DNA of 64,000 nt from Cyathus striatus (lineage: Eukaryota; Basidiomycota; Agaricomycetes; Agaricales; Nidulariaceae). The stretch spans positions 682,001 to 746,000 of the forward strand of contig JAOVFP010000021.1 of the NCBI GenBank assembly GCA_025738555.1, read 5' to 3'. A program made the position numbers and the translations under genes. The notes under the pieces are model-generated. The model ran no database searches and was not told the origin of the DNA. It worked only from the letters and a program-made list of their open reading frames with translations. Shown one piece after another: positions 46,406-58,400 of this stretch; position 1 is the stretch's first letter, and each line of letters begins with the position of its first letter.

Positions 46406-47071
46406 CTAGTACGGCCCCCTGTTTACTATGAGCTGGAGATCCACTCTCAGCTTTTCTATATAAATGAACGTGACGAGAATGAGGTCCATCATATGCTCCC
46501 CAGCAGGGAATATTTCCAGAGAAGCAGATCTCTTTTTACGAAAAATTCCATAGTGTTTATGGTGAAAGTGCGCAACCGGAGTTTTACTGTCATCGTTTAA
46601 GAACAACTATAAGCCACGATATTAAAGTACTATAAAGCACACAATGAACTATGTGAACTACCTCTGCCGTGGTTCCTAGTTTCCAATAATACTCTTTGCC
46701 ATCTGGTCCAGTAAACACATGGTAGCTTAACACGTATATCAGACACTTAATATTCCCTAATCAATTAATGACAATAGATCCTACCTTCCAAAGCCTGTCC
46801 AGTCGAGCTTCTTCCCGAAGAAATCATTTACAGAGGACTCTTGTCCACGATATCGAATCCTAGATGGAGTAATATCATGAAATTCAACTTCTGCGAGAAA
46901 TCCAAATGTCTCTGGGCCAGAAGAGTTTTGCTGGATATTGGGAATAGCTCGTTCAATGGTGGAAGTGAGATGGACCACCTTAAGAGGTGTTTTGACACGA
47001 TAGATGGTATGGCCCTCATCAGTGCTGTATGAACTGTTTAATTGGTCACTCGACGAGAGATACAGGTGCAT
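46406..47071 (-). CDS. DUF6593-like protein, array copy 4
   Basis: Three-exon intact member. Exon 1: MHLYLSSSDQLNSSYSTDEG, YRVKTPLKVVHLTSTIERAI, a short insertion NSSGPETFGF not seen in copies 2 and 3, VEFHDITPSRIRYRGQESSV and GKKLDWTGFGR before a GTAGGA donor. Exon 2 reads SYHVFTGPDGKEYYWKLGTT. Exon 3: LFLNDDSKTPVAHFHHKHYG, KKRSASLEIFPAGEHMMDLI, VTFIYIEKLRVDLQL, ending RGPY. It is much closer to copy 6 at 62 kb than to its array neighbours (13 differences over the 96 residues of exon 1), so this copy was the source or product of a segmental duplication. Function unknown. Confidence 0.77.
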
Positions 47072-47630
47072 CTTTGAAGGCTGAAGGCTGATGTATGCAA
47101 GAGAACCTTGAGACAGGTATTTAAGTATTGTTTCCAGTGATTATCATCATTCTTCGCGGAGCATCAACACAGCATGACACTGTGCGCTGCACTATAAATT
47201 AAAGTGTGCGGAGTCAGGTGGTCGGCGACTCGCTGTCGCACACCAGTGCACCTGGGAAGGTTATCTGGCAATTTCAACCTTTCAGACCGTGGTTTGTGAG
47301 TTCAAGAAAGTAAGACAAATTAGCTATGAAACTTAGAGGCATCCACAAGTGCTAGATCCACTCATTGAACATATCCAACGTTTCCGGACCTCCGATCTGT
47401 ATCATAGAACAGCATTCTGCGCTGGCGGAAGCTTAAAGCCAACTTCAAGCCAACGCTGATTAATGGAGACCTAGTAATCGTTCCGAGCGCCGAGAATACT
47501 GTACAAATCATGTAGTCTGTTGAACTGCGTACAATCCTTGTAGATACACTAGCGCACTGCAAAGTTCCAAATTGATAAATGATAAGTCGAACATACCCAT
47601 TCACTTGGTAATGATGATTACTGGAGGAGA
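47072..47630. repeat. Upstream segment duplicated at 62.3-62.9 kb
   Basis: Sequence upstream of array copy 4 (GCGGAGCATCAACACAGCAT, TTATCTGGCAATTTCAA, GAGTTCAAGAAAGTAAGACA, TAGAACAGCATTC, then CCTTGTAGATACACT and GCAAAGTTCCAAATTGATAA) recurs in order at 62390-62820. It defines the right part of a roughly 1.5-kb segmental duplication that also contains the copy 4/6 gene. Confidence 0.75.
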
Positions 47631-48445
47631 TTATATATACGAGAAGACAAATGTAATATATCGTCTTTCATCGGAAAATATGAAGGGAAAAATCAAATCT
47701 GAAATGAGGCTGAACTTCTCGCGAAATGCACACAACATCGATATGAATACAAATGTGATAAAAATCTCGTCCATCATGTTCTCCAGCAGGAAATGTTTCG
47801 AGGGATGCACGAAATCTGGACCAGATAAACACTCGGGATATGTATTTTCCCCCGGGATTAAAACATGCAATTGGAATTTTGCTATTATCTAGGCAAAAAG
47901 CTATGTAGCATACATCCTGATTTATTATTAATGTACGAAAAATTAATTATTCACCTTAGGAGATGTTCTATGAATCATCGAAACATATTTTTTTATCATC
48001 TTTACTAACAAATTCCCTGTCAAGGCTATGTGTGGATCATCAGTTCGTTGGTGTGTTGGCGGTTCGGGGGGAAACAGACTGTACCTTAGACAATTTAGCA
48101 TTTTCTTCTTGAAAAATTGTTCCCAGAGATCATTTTATCTCTATATAGAACACTTGACAAACGGATCGGGTGGAACTTGATCTTTGCAAGAATTCTGAAA
48201 TGATCTTCCATGGTGTCTGAAAGAAAAAGTGGAATACCGGAAGGTGATTAACTGGGAGTAATTTTAACGAAGGCCGGAGGCTTCGCTGTACTGACATAGG
48301 GAATAATTTCCCCAATGGTGACGTTATTTAGACGTAGAAAGGCCATATTGGGATCGCATTGTGTTGTAACATGGTAGATAGGGTGATGATCAGCAGTCCT
48401 GTATATGCTTTTCCATGGAAAGTTAGACGAGAGGTAAAGATGCAT
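47631..48445 (-). pseudogene. DUF6593-like array copy 5, decayed
   Basis: Starts MHLYLSSNFPWKSIYRTADH and PIYHVTTQCDPNMAFLRLNN but stops early after AFVKITPS. Downstream, in other frames, one can read KIKFHPIRLSSVLYRDK and, in a last-exon position, ECLSGPDFVHPSKHF, LLENMMDEIFITFVFISML, which corresponds to the family's RPASLEIFP.GEHMMDLI.VTF.YIEKL. The middle exon could not be found. It is the most diverged array member and is most likely non-functional, although a rapidly evolving gene with a changed exon structure is possible. Confidence 0.65.
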
Positions 48446-48850
48446 GTTTAAAAGCTGATAAGAATCAAGATGCACATAAACTTGTCAATGCTGAAGTTTA
48501 TATCCATGCCAGTGATAAATTGCAGCAAGTGATTTATCACTTTTAGCCCACTTGTACACACGAAGTAGAAATGAAGCTGTGACTTTTAGCCACATCAAGT
48601 AGGAATATAATCAGATGGCCTACGCTGGGCCAGCCTCGCTGTGAGACATGTGACAAACTATGAGATGTTAGTGACGCCCGACAGATATAGGCAAAAGTTG
48701 AGCTTAGACGCCCAGATAACAGAGAAACAACGACACGTGGTGACGATCGTCGATTATAACATTGCGTAATCGACGACTCGGGCTGTTACGTCGATCTGCA
48801 CCTTGAGGCTTGCGCAGACCCGCTTTGAATGCAACTATTTGAATGCATCA
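48446..48850. other. Divergent spacer, DUF6593 copy 5 / F-box gene
   Basis: 405 bp that should hold the F-box gene promoter. No repeat or gene recognised. Confidence 0.4.
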
Positions 48851-50406
48851 ATGGGATCTCAATACAAAACATTTGCTAGTAAGTGTATGAGTACATGACT
48901 CTCTTTGTATCGATGCTGATAGATTCTTAAGATGGCCCTATTGACCCTGCACTTACTTGTCCTATAAGCGAACTACCCGAGGACGTTCTTACATCCATCT
49001 TTTCTATTGTCATAGATGGATGCGATATAACACTCTCCGAACAGCTATCTCGCGTATGCCATCGATGGCAAGGCATAGTTTATAATTATCCTATGTTCTG
49101 GACGAAGATTCATGCGGTGGTGCCTGCCTCTCGACTATCATATGATGCAACATGGATCAAAGCGATTCTGAAACGCTCTGCATTCTTGCCCATATCGCTC
49201 GAGACGAACCGCATTGAGGTTCTGTTGAAGATCGAGCTTAAACAAAGATTTCAGTCACTGACTGTGACAGACTGGCCTATCCTTTCCGACTCCGAGAATG
49301 TAACCCAACTCAGAACGCATCTTCAAATGATGCTTCATGAACCATCCCCTGACATAGAATCATTCTCTTTCACGGGAAGACGAGCTCGTGACGGCTCATA
49401 CTTCGGGATTTCGAGTCTTTTCAGTGGGAAAGCTCCCAACCTTCGTGAAATCTCACTTTCTACTTGCGTTATCAAAATCGAAATGTTGCAGGCTGCGGCT
49501 CATAACCTCCGAACATTAGATATCACTCGAATTGATCCTAAACCCACCCTCACTCAGTGGAAATCATTCCTTTCCAAATGTGCACACCTCGAAACTCTTT
49601 CTCTAAGCGATTGCTTCGAGTTCACGGATACATTTGATAACCGCAGTACTACACCAGTAGAGCTGCCACAACTTCAGTCTCTCCACGTGAATGGATATAT
49701 GCGACAATGCAATTTAATGATAAATAACTTATCTCTTGCGGGAACATGCAAAATTAGCCTACTATGTTCAGGCATTCCGGACATTTGGAATGGCTTGAAT
49801 GATAAAATGGTGACCTTCATGTCGTCTTTAGCTGAACAAGGCCAGAAAAACATTACACTCTGGTTCAAGTTTTATGTCAGTGCATTTACTGTGTCCATCC
49901 TATCACAGGACGAGCAGAGCCTAGCCTCTTTCAGTTTCGACTGGCACTCCGTGGTTCGGTGGAGTCACTGCTTTTTAAACCTAGTGCCTTTTCTAACCAC
50001 ACTATGCGCGCTCTCGGAATCGATATCCACTTTCCGCATTGAGTGGTACTTTGGCCCGATCGGACAGCGCATTCCTCCAGAGATAAATGAAGATATGGTC
50101 CGCTTACTTCAGTTACTGGAGAATGTTCATCGTTTAGAGGGACATATATCCTACATTGTTTACATATTGCAAACACCACAAGAACGATCCGGCTGCTATG
50201 ATGCAGCGGTTTCAAAACCTGGACTTCCAAATTTGAAATCACTCTCTACTAGAACTCACAAGTTGCAGTCCGATGATCTGCCTGTTATTCAATCATTTGT
50301 TGAACTCAGAAAAGCCCAAGGTCGTGATATTGATTTTACAGATGTACGGATAAACTACGAAGACACGACAATGACTACAGCTGCAGCATTATTTGGTCTT
50401 CGGTAA
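48851..50406 (+). CDS. F-box protein (500 aa)
   Basis: Two exons, 48851-48878 and 48932-50406, give 500 residues. The start MGSQYKTFA comes from a tiny first exon; it is needed because the in-frame codon just before exon 2 is TAA, and the 53-bp intron has good GTAAGT and TTAAG borders. The F-box follows: PISELPEDVLTSIFSIVID, LSEQLSRVCHRWQGIVYNYP, MFWTKI, which in this family binds Skp1 of SCF ubiquitin ligases. The remainder looks like irregular leucine-rich repeats (NLREISLSTCVIKIEMLQ, HLETLSLSDCFEFTD, ELPQLQSLHVNGYM), the usual substrate-binding part. Such F-box genes form very large families in Agaricomycetes; substrate unknown. Confidence 0.85.
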
Positions 50407-50838
50407 GCAGTGCTATCATTTGGTTAATATATATACTCGATACGGAATTCACGGCTTTCATATTTCGATTCGATTCTTTGTACTAAACATTATATCCAGA
50501 TGCATTTATCGCACCAAGGGAAAAGGACGAAGGTTGTAATCCTAGCGTAAACTTAACTTGTACCATAAATATGCTGCTGCTGCTGCAGTAGCTAGAAAAT
50601 TTTATTGTCTAATATGAATTTAAAAAGTTTTTCTGGCCAAGGCCCAAGACTTATCTACTACGGTAACTTTAAGGCATCAGTGGAAGTCGGAGTGACGACT
50701 CTGACGCGTGACGAGGTCATGGTATCACGTGAAATTGCCTCCGCCTGGAGTCAGTGCTTTAAGCTCGCTTACTTGGCTACTGCCACCTGTTCCAATCTCT
50801 CCCCAGACTCATTATATTATATCTAATACTATCAATAC
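50407..50838. promoter_or_regulatory. Spacer upstream of ATG15-like gene
   Basis: 432 bp between the F-box gene stop and the lipase start, holding the lipase promoter. A (CTG)n-like run, TGCTGCTGCTGCTGCAGTAG, lies near 50571-50590. No gene recognised. Confidence 0.4.
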
Positions 50839-53756
50839 ATGCTCGCGTCTCTCCCAATATCGCTCATATCCTTCATATCTTACTTCCTAACCACCAATAA
50901 TGGCATACCACAGCCTCCACTTCAGCAACAACAGTTGACCTTCCAACTACGTCACGTTCATGCCCACACGCCCGAGGGAACCACGGTTCTCTCAGATATA
51001 CCATCGACTTTAATGCCCTATGAGATTTCGTTGCCAGTAGCGAAGACGAGGGTGCACAAGCCTCCGTCAGTGGCGTCTGTCGAGGCGTATCGCAAGAGGA
51101 GAGGAGTGAAGAGCTTTGAATGGGACGAAGAGGAGATATCAGGTCCTGATGTCGCCAAGAGAAAGACCCTGCTAGCTCTGGCTACTATGGCGTACGATGC
51201 GTACTACGAGCCAGGGGATAAGGAGTGGTACGACGTTGGAGCAGGGTGGAACAAAGTAAGCTCTACCTGTCGTTCCGCAGCCGCATGTTCTCTAACCACT
51301 CTTCGTAATACAGTCTTTCCCATTTGGCTACTCGCCCCTCGAGGATGGCATGCGCGGTCACGTATTCTCGACACCTGACAACAGTACCGTTGTCATCGCC
51401 ATTAAAGGTACATCAGCCAACTGGCTAGTTGGTGGTGGAGGGCCTACGACTAGAAACGACAAGATTAATGATAACCTTTTGTTTTCGTGCTGCTGTGCTA
51501 GGGTTGGTCCTACGTGGAATACGGTGTGCGGGTGCTACAAGCGTCCGGGGAAGTGTGATGCTGAGTGCTTGCAGGAGTCGTTGAAGGGCGATAGTCTGTT
51601 CTATCAAGTTGGATTGGTGAGTGTCCTTTCGTATTCATGATCGTGCTACTGTTCTATTGTTCTATTACCCGTCATTCTTGCTTTCTTTCAATCTTTGCTG
51701 CCTCAGTGCGCGAGGATAGGTTTACAGCTCTACAGTTGCTCATTCGGCTCCTCCCACTTACTACCTCTCGCTATCTTGTCTCAAAGCCCCATCTTTTCCG
51801 CTCACATCACCATCTGTTCTTCTTTCCATTCTCTCCCCTTTCTGTCTCATTCTTGCTACGTACCACACCCCACTTAATGCTCCAAGAATTCCCCGCCTTC
51901 CCCATATATCCACCTCACCTCTTCCACCGTTCCGCACATCCAACTAACCCCACCCCATAGAACCTCTACAATAATATAACCTACCTCTATCCAAACGCCA
52001 ACATCTGGCTAACAGGCCACTCGCTCGGAGGTGGCCTCTCCTCCCTCATCGGTGTAACGTTTGGTGCGCCTGTGGTAGCATTTGAGGCTCCGGCGGAGAG
52101 AATGCCCGCTAGGAGGTTGCATTTGCCTATGCCTGTACGTATCCCTTCTTCTTACTCCTACTATTCCTCTACGTCCCACTCCATCTGTCACCTCTCTTTA
52201 CTCTTGCGTTTCTCGTTCCCAATGTTCAACATGCTGATGACGTCATAGCCTGAAACGCACCACATAATGCACTTTTACCATACCGCCGATGTACGTCCTT
52301 CTCTCTTTCGTCTGTGGTATATGTATGTATGTTGATGACGTTGTTGGATGAAGCCTATACCGATGGGAACGTGTACGGGTGTTACGTCCAGTTGTGCTAT
52401 TGGCGGGTATGCGTTGGAGAGTCGGTGAGTTTTTTGGTTTTTGGTTTTTGGTCTTGGCTTTTGTTTTTCTCGCTTTGTTTCTGTCGTTTTTGTGGCTCCT
52501 GTGCTGGTACTGTGATTATTGTTTCTTTGTGGAACTTGGGCTGGTATGAGAAGAAGTGGCTGGTTGTGCTCACGGGATGCGATGGTGGAGTGAGTGATTA
52601 TTGGATATCTTGGACCATGACCGGATGGTCCTCGCTGTTGTTCAACGTCATTTTCGGCGATGAACTTGTTGAAGGATGGTGCTTTACGATGATACTCTTT
52701 CAATTGGTGGGAATGGGTCTCACTGTCGTACATGATGACCAAGGCTTGTTGGGAGATGGTGCTTACGCTGAGGCTGAGGTATCGATCGACGATGCTGTAT
52801 ATTGATGGAGATGAACTAGGCAAACCGGAGAGTCGTCTTTGTTGGCGTATGGCTAGTACGACTCCCATGCTCAATGAGAGTTCGTAGTCAGTGATGACGA
52901 CCGCCAGCTACGGGCGACGCAGCGTCGTGTGGTATGAACTTCATGAACCTACTTGTAAGCTTTTGCTAAGACAGCTTATGATTGCAGTGTTTGGCTGGTA
53001 CATGCACCGTTGTTGTCGTTGCTGTGTCTCATATTACCACTCCTGTTTCTATAAGAAAACCCGGGTGGTGTGCAGTTCCACGAGCTCTAGGGCAACGGGC
53101 GTCGTAGCTTTGGGAAGACAGCATAGCGCGCTCTTTGGAGTGACCATGGAGAACTTCTTGGTGTACCTTCATAGGCCTACTTTTTACCTTTTGCTGAAGC
53201 AGCTTATGGATGAAGTGTTTGTTCTTTCATTCTCATCTACAGATGAGTTCGCTTTACAGCAGGATACGCTGGACCTTCGTCTTCCTATTTCATTAATTAT
53301 TTTCGTTTGCCTACCGTTTCATCCATCTAAACACATCTGACTATAATCTTCCTTCGCAGATGTCACTTAGGGAACCTCATCCTCCTCGACACTGTCACCG
53401 AACTAGGCTGGTCCGTCGACGTCCGAACACACGGCATCAAAGCAGTCATAGATCGAATCCTCGCTGACGACAGCGAGTGGGTCAAGATGCGCAGAGCGAA
53501 AGCTACTCCTCCTGAGTCTGACCCTCCCTCCGAACCAGACTCCTCGAGATGGTCGCCGTTCTGGGAGTGGCCATGGACACCCGGGCCGGATGAACCCGAA
53601 CCTATACCCGATGACGACGATAAGCTTATTATTCCTGCTCCCCGACCTGCTGCTGAGCTAGAGGGTGATGGGGAAGGTGGGGGATGCACTGATTGTTTTG
53701 CTTGGGAGTTTGAGGAAGGTGAAGGGGGCGAGGGTAGTGCGGAGTGTTTGGCGTGA
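50839..53756 (+). CDS. ATG15: ATG15-type autophagic phospholipase/lipase
   Basis: Class-3 lipase homologous to Atg15, which enters the vacuole through the multivesicular body pathway and breaks up autophagic-body membranes. Six exons: 50839-51255, 51314-51616, 51961-52134, 52249-52290, 52354-52424, 53360-53756. The N-terminus LPISLISFISYFLTTNNG can act as a signal anchor. Diagnostic blocks: KRKTLLALATMAYDAYYEPG, FGYSPLEDGMRGHVFSTPDN, CGCYKRPGKCDAECLQESL, NIWLTGHSLGGGLSSLIGVT (Ser nucleophile), FGAPVVAFEAPAER, FYHTADPIPMGTCTG (Asp), SCAIGGYALES, then RCHLGNLILLDTV with the catalytic His in exon 6. The C-terminus is Pro/Asp/Glu-rich and ends with CTDCFAWEFEEG, close to the family's C..C..W.F motif. 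Intron 5 is 935 bp and intron 2 is 344 bp, far above the local norm. Confidence 0.9.
52890..53230 (+). repeat. Imperfect direct repeat inside ATG15 intron 5
   Basis: Two diverged copies about 213 bp apart. Copy 1 near 52905-52990 has CCAGCTACGGGCGACGCAGC, then CTTCATGAACCTACTTGTAA and GCTTTTGCTAAGACAGCTTA. Copy 2 near 53080-53205 has CGAGCTCTAGGGCAACGGGC, then CTTCATAGGCCTACTTTTTA and CCTTTTGCTGAAGCAGCTTA. It explains part of the intron's unusual length. Confidence 0.6.
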
Positions 53757-55285
53757 GTTCTTGGAGAGTTGTTCATTGGGTCAAGATGGGGAGCGCAGGT
53801 AGATAGAGTTTTTAGTTGGTTTTACAGGATTTGTATATACACACTGTATTGTTATTATGGTTTTCACGTTTATAGTTACTTTATACATACATACTATAGA
53901 TATTGATTAAGCGCTCAAGCGCTAACTTACATTAAGTACTTCGCATTATTTGGTTTCAAGAATTCAATGCTTTTAATGGTTATTGGATTTCGATAGCACC
54001 AACCTACATTAAGTTAACCGATACTGTATAGTATGTCAGTGTATGTCTGTCATAAGTAAGTTTCCAGGAAATAATATGCCACAACCCGTTATGACCGAGG
54101 TCCTAGCGTACCTTCTTAGACCATCTTCCTTCCAACATCGAGCAAAATTCCCCCGAAATTCCCTTACCCTTCTGCACATCACCATGCCGATAGTATCATG
54201 ACAGCTTCGCACATTTCCCGATTCTTCCACTGTGATGTTAGCTCCAGTACGAGCCAGAGCCACGCACCCTCATCCTCTTACCTTCTCCGCACACCCTTGT
54301 CATCAAGTTCGAGCAGCGGAAAGAAAAACGGTTGTGCATGAACGTTCTCCAGCCTATCTGCAGCTTTATTCATATTATTAGGAGATCAAAATAAAACACA
54401 GGTCTCCTAAGTTTGCGCACTATTCGACCAAAAATTGAAATGCACTGCCTACAGAACACACGAATTCGCGTCCGTGGTATAGCTACAAATAGCGCTTAAT
54501 TATTATTACTATTTCTTTTGATATAATATTTTGTTATATGTTCGCTCCTGCATATGCGGTCGAATCGCAGTAGACTGTGTCCTGCTTCAGAAAATAATTT
54601 GCGTTGCGAGTTACACGCGAACTTTTGGAAATCAAATATAAGCGTACGTTAAACGTATATTCTCCGTACCCTGGATACATGATGTAAGATGCCAACGGAG
54701 GAAACGTAAGGAAACATACCATATAAGTAAGTATCTTCCAATGAAGTACTGATCAAACGCTACTGAATTGCGGCTCCATTTCAATCTTCCAGACAGGTTC
54801 TTTATGCGCTAAAAATGCTACTTTCTCCGGTAACACGCAAGAATGATTATACGCTACATACATACTTACACCCCAGACAATAGTGAATCGGATCACGGTA
54901 CATATGGTACACCCCGATTTTTAACACCTTCCAAAAAATGCTATTTTGCGCATCGGGGTGAGAATAATATTCTGAATATGCTAAAATCTGTACCATATTT
55001 ACAACGATCCGATTCACCCTTGTATGAGGTGTTATGTACTATGTGTAGATCCCTCTGTATACGCTATCTCCTGGGATTGGTGCTGCTAGACGGGGATAGC
55101 TTTAATCGCCGTGGGGATTCCGAAGGATTCCCATTGGATTTCCGGTATGAGTGTTCCCCTTTCTCTTGTCAACCATCATCCAAACGGAATTCCGATCGTT
55201 CCTCCCACTTTATCTGTTTCTTGGACTGACATCTTTCGAAGAACGTTGAAGAATTCTATAGGCATATATCATACACCATGACTAG
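53757..55285. other. Intergenic, no gene recognised
   Basis: About 1.5 kb between the lipase and a damaged F-box-like gene. A plus-strand frame at 54843-55229 has no recognisable motif; it might include the missing first exon of the downstream gene, but I cannot show that. Confidence 0.4.
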
Positions 55286-56669
55286 GCGATCCCATCCGAT
55301 ATCATCGCCGAGATAATTTCGACCATATTCGACCCGGATTCTGAAGCTACCAAATATTTGCATTCTTATGCACTTGTCTCGTGCAAATGGCGTGACCCAG
55401 TTCAGCGTGCCATATTTTCATGTGTTACGTTGGACAGCTACGAACGAATACAAGATCTATCACAAATTGTTCACGATCCTATGTCTACCCATCTTGCGTC
55501 GTACATTCACCACCTCTCAATCTCAACGCGAGACCAGCGCGTGCCCGTGTTACCGCTCATCATGATACCAGTGGGTGAAGCCTGGCTGGACACCGAGCAA
55601 GATCGGTTGGAAGATACGTTGCCGCATTTTAAAAATTTGAAAGATCTAAACATCTGCTATTCCACGGGTCGACTATCCGAATTAGTATGGGAGGATCGCA
55701 TTGGAAAGAGAATGCAAAATGCCATTGATCAGGCATTAGCCTTGCCCTCACTTGTTGAATTTCGATTATACCGATCTTTCTTTCGACATGGATTTACACT
55801 CGACCGTATGTTACGGAATCTGGGTGGGAAGCGGATGAAGAAACTAACCCTTAATGAGATAGTTTTTCGTCCCGGTGAGGACATGAATGTAACATTGATC
55901 CCAGACTGCCGGAGCTCGGAAGTCTTAGCTCCGTGTGTCGAAACAGAGCAACTAGATATCTACTTCAGTCAAGTTCAGCCTCTAACGATGGTACAGCAGT
56001 GGCTCATAAATCCTCGGTGTCCTATTAAGTATAGCGCAATTCAAGCATTACACGGCCGTTGCAGGGGAATTAATTGCAAAGGCTAGTACCCTGGGTCGTG
56101 TCGAGTTGTCATTATTTGAGTGTGGGTCTCTCATCTATTGAATCTTGATGACTGCATAATAGACTGATACTTATGTACCAGATAGCAAGAGTGTGCTCGA
56201 TGACTCTATGGATCCCCTCCTATTTACAAGCGCATCCAGCCTTCATACCATCATTTTCCACATGCCCCTAGAAATACCATACCAAAATATTACACCGCTT
56301 CTTGACTGGATGCAGGGAACACTCTCCACGCTTCCATCTTCAAACGATCTTCAAATCCTTGCAATTACCATGATGGCGACGAATGGTGACCCAATGTTAA
56401 GTCTTGCGCGTCAAGAAATTAAGAGAAAATGGATTGAATTCGGAATTTTCCTTCGCCGAGACGGTCATTTCCCTAGCGTGAAGTGGATCAGTGTGCTTGT
56501 AATATTTAATTTTAGTCGAGAATCTTCTGGAAGAGAAGTACAAGATAAGTCTCTCGAAGTCTGTAGGGAGTACGTGAAGAAGTTATCTGGTTATATAAAC
56601 AATGGCATTGATACAACTCGCCCGCCAAAAAGGTGGGTAAAAGTGAGTATTCAAAAGGTTTACACCTGA
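55286..56669 (+). pseudogene. F-box-like gene, 5' end unclear and frameshifted
   Basis: An F-box-like start AIPSDIIAEIISTIFDPDSE with YLHSYALVSCKWRDPVQRAI is followed by family-typical HHLSISTRDQRVP, LEDTLPHFKNLKDLNICYST, ALALPSLVEFRLYRSFFRHG and MKKLTLNEIVF. There is no ATG in frame before the F-box (a TAG precedes it directly, usable as an intron end), so a first exon is missing or lost. Near 56050-56060 the frame changes: the good continuation AVAGELIAKASTLGRVELSL lies in another frame and no plausible intron restores it. After a likely intron (about 56115-56190) the last part reads SVLDDSMDPLLFTSASSLHT and ends RWVKVSIQKVYT at 56669. Probably an inactive copy, or a gene with one sequence error. 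Confidence 0.6.
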
Positions 56670-56995
56670 TGTACAAATTTTATTATGCTATATTCCCTGG
56701 GTAAAGTAATAAAAAGAGTTTGTATGTCACTTGAAAATGATTTCTAGTCCGTAGATCGTTCTGTACACCTTTCTTCAATAAAGTGAAATGAATTGTCCAC
56801 ATATTCAGTAAGTGCTGTCGAAGTTGCGTAAGGTTGCTTAAGAGCTTTACGCAGTGAAAGAAATATATGATTGATCAATATTGCTGAAATTCTGGGGTAG
56901 AAATTAGATTCATTTCGAATGATAGCAGAGTTTATGAATATTACATCGAGTGTGGTCTAGAGGAATGGTAGAATGATGTCAATACATTGACCGTT
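56670..56995. other. Short convergent spacer
   Basis: 326 AT-rich bases between convergent 3' ends. Nothing recognised. Confidence 0.4.
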
Positions 56996-58400
56996 TCATA
57001 TAATAGTGGAAACATACACAATTGTGATAAGCTTCAGTGTGTCAGGAGCCTTAAGAATTATTACAATCAAAATCAAAGTCGATATGAACTTGACGACAAA
57101 GTAGATCATGCCGCCTTTTCGGACCACCCTTATCCAAGGGGATAGTGGTAGTATTCTATCGCAGGTAGACCCTGTGAAGTGAAATATAGCGATAATGGCA
57201 AATATTTCAAAGGTTAATGCAAGAGCAAGATATGCCAAGATGAGACGAGTACTATAATCAATTATATTAGATATGAAAAAGTCTTGGAGAAGGTCGACTT
57301 ACACATTCGAGGTCGGGATAAAAACACATACTATTGAAGATGGCCATGTTACGATTATCTCAGAATGGACACGTTAACACATACTTTGAAATGAGCGTAT
57401 ATCTAAGGCTGTCTCCGATGCCTTATTAAGCATTACACTGGTTTGAGCTACCATTCCTCTAGTTCCAGACAATGTTATGCATAGAGCTAGAATCATCTGT
57501 GCAAAAACAAGTATTCCGAATAGAGCAGATACAAATTTGTCCTTCATGGTTAGAGCATGTATACTGCGTTGTCCGGGGGGCAATTAGTATTTCTTACTCA
57601 TTTAACAGCACGCAAACACCCACCGAACACATAATAGCATCTCTGCAAGTGTCAAAATAATAAAAACATGGAGTAATTCCACAACGGAGAATCGTTTGCA
57701 GCTGGATAACGGTGAATGACATCAGATTCAGTGATAAGTGATATATCGCCAAACCATACACCTATATGGCAGTACTAAGTCGTCTTTAGAGAACTGTTTA
57801 AACATCACAGAGACATACATGATCAGTCCAGGCGGGAGAGAAGTATGCTGTCAAACAGATATCAGCAGTCAACACATATGCCGTGAGCTGAACAATTACT
57901 TGATAAAATCGCAATGCAGAATACCAAGCTGATATACCTGTTCTATGAAGTGGTCATCACCCGATTTATCAGAGCCTGGATGGTATATGATCTACCAAAA
58001 AGAATAGGACCGCTCCTATGGTGGTGAGTTTTTTTAGCTCCTCTGTCCCTGCGCAAAATCGTAACTAACCTTGTGTTATATCTCCCTTCCATCCATATTC
58101 CAACTAAAAATCACCAATCAATCGGATTTACTCATTTACTCGTACCAAACCACAAGAAACTGAGATACCTCGTCATGGAATGTTAATATAAAGTCATAAA
58201 TGAGCAACGTGGATGCAGATATAAGATAGCTCTAAGTGTACGTGAATATGATCTTCAATCGTTGGACATTCAAAATAACTTCACACTGACCTTCGTCGAT
58301 AATCTACCAGTGGAAAGTCACATAAGGCAATGTAGTAGAATGGTAGGGAAACATCTTACATGTTCGAAAGATCGTCTATGCTGGCCCGTTCATATTGCAT
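56996..58400 (-). CDS. DUF6533-like multi-pass membrane protein
   Basis: Minus-strand gene with many small exons. The signature of DUF6533 proteins, YDFILTFHDEVSQFL (compare the family's YDYLLT..DEV), lies near 58.15-58.20 kb, followed by AVLFFLVDHIPSRL near 57.98 kb. Later exons give AYVLTADICLTA; MKDKFVSALFGILVFAQMIL and ALCITLSGT; a short VCVFIPTSNV-like exon; then AYLALALTFEIFAIIAIFHF and YFVVKFISTLILIVIILKAP, ending VSTII at 56996. At least five hydrophobic helices are visible. The only start I find is an ATG at 58400 (MQYERASIDDLSNM), although coding-like sequence continues upstream without a Met. Exon borders are poorly determined; the gene may be damaged. Function unknown. Confidence 0.5.

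Noticed and set aside
52275..52874. 199-codon minus-strand open frame opposite the ATG15-like gene
   Set aside because: It overlaps known exons 4-5 and the intron on the other strand, is low-complexity (KPRPKTKNQKTHR) and shows no family or splice support. Treated as chance openness.
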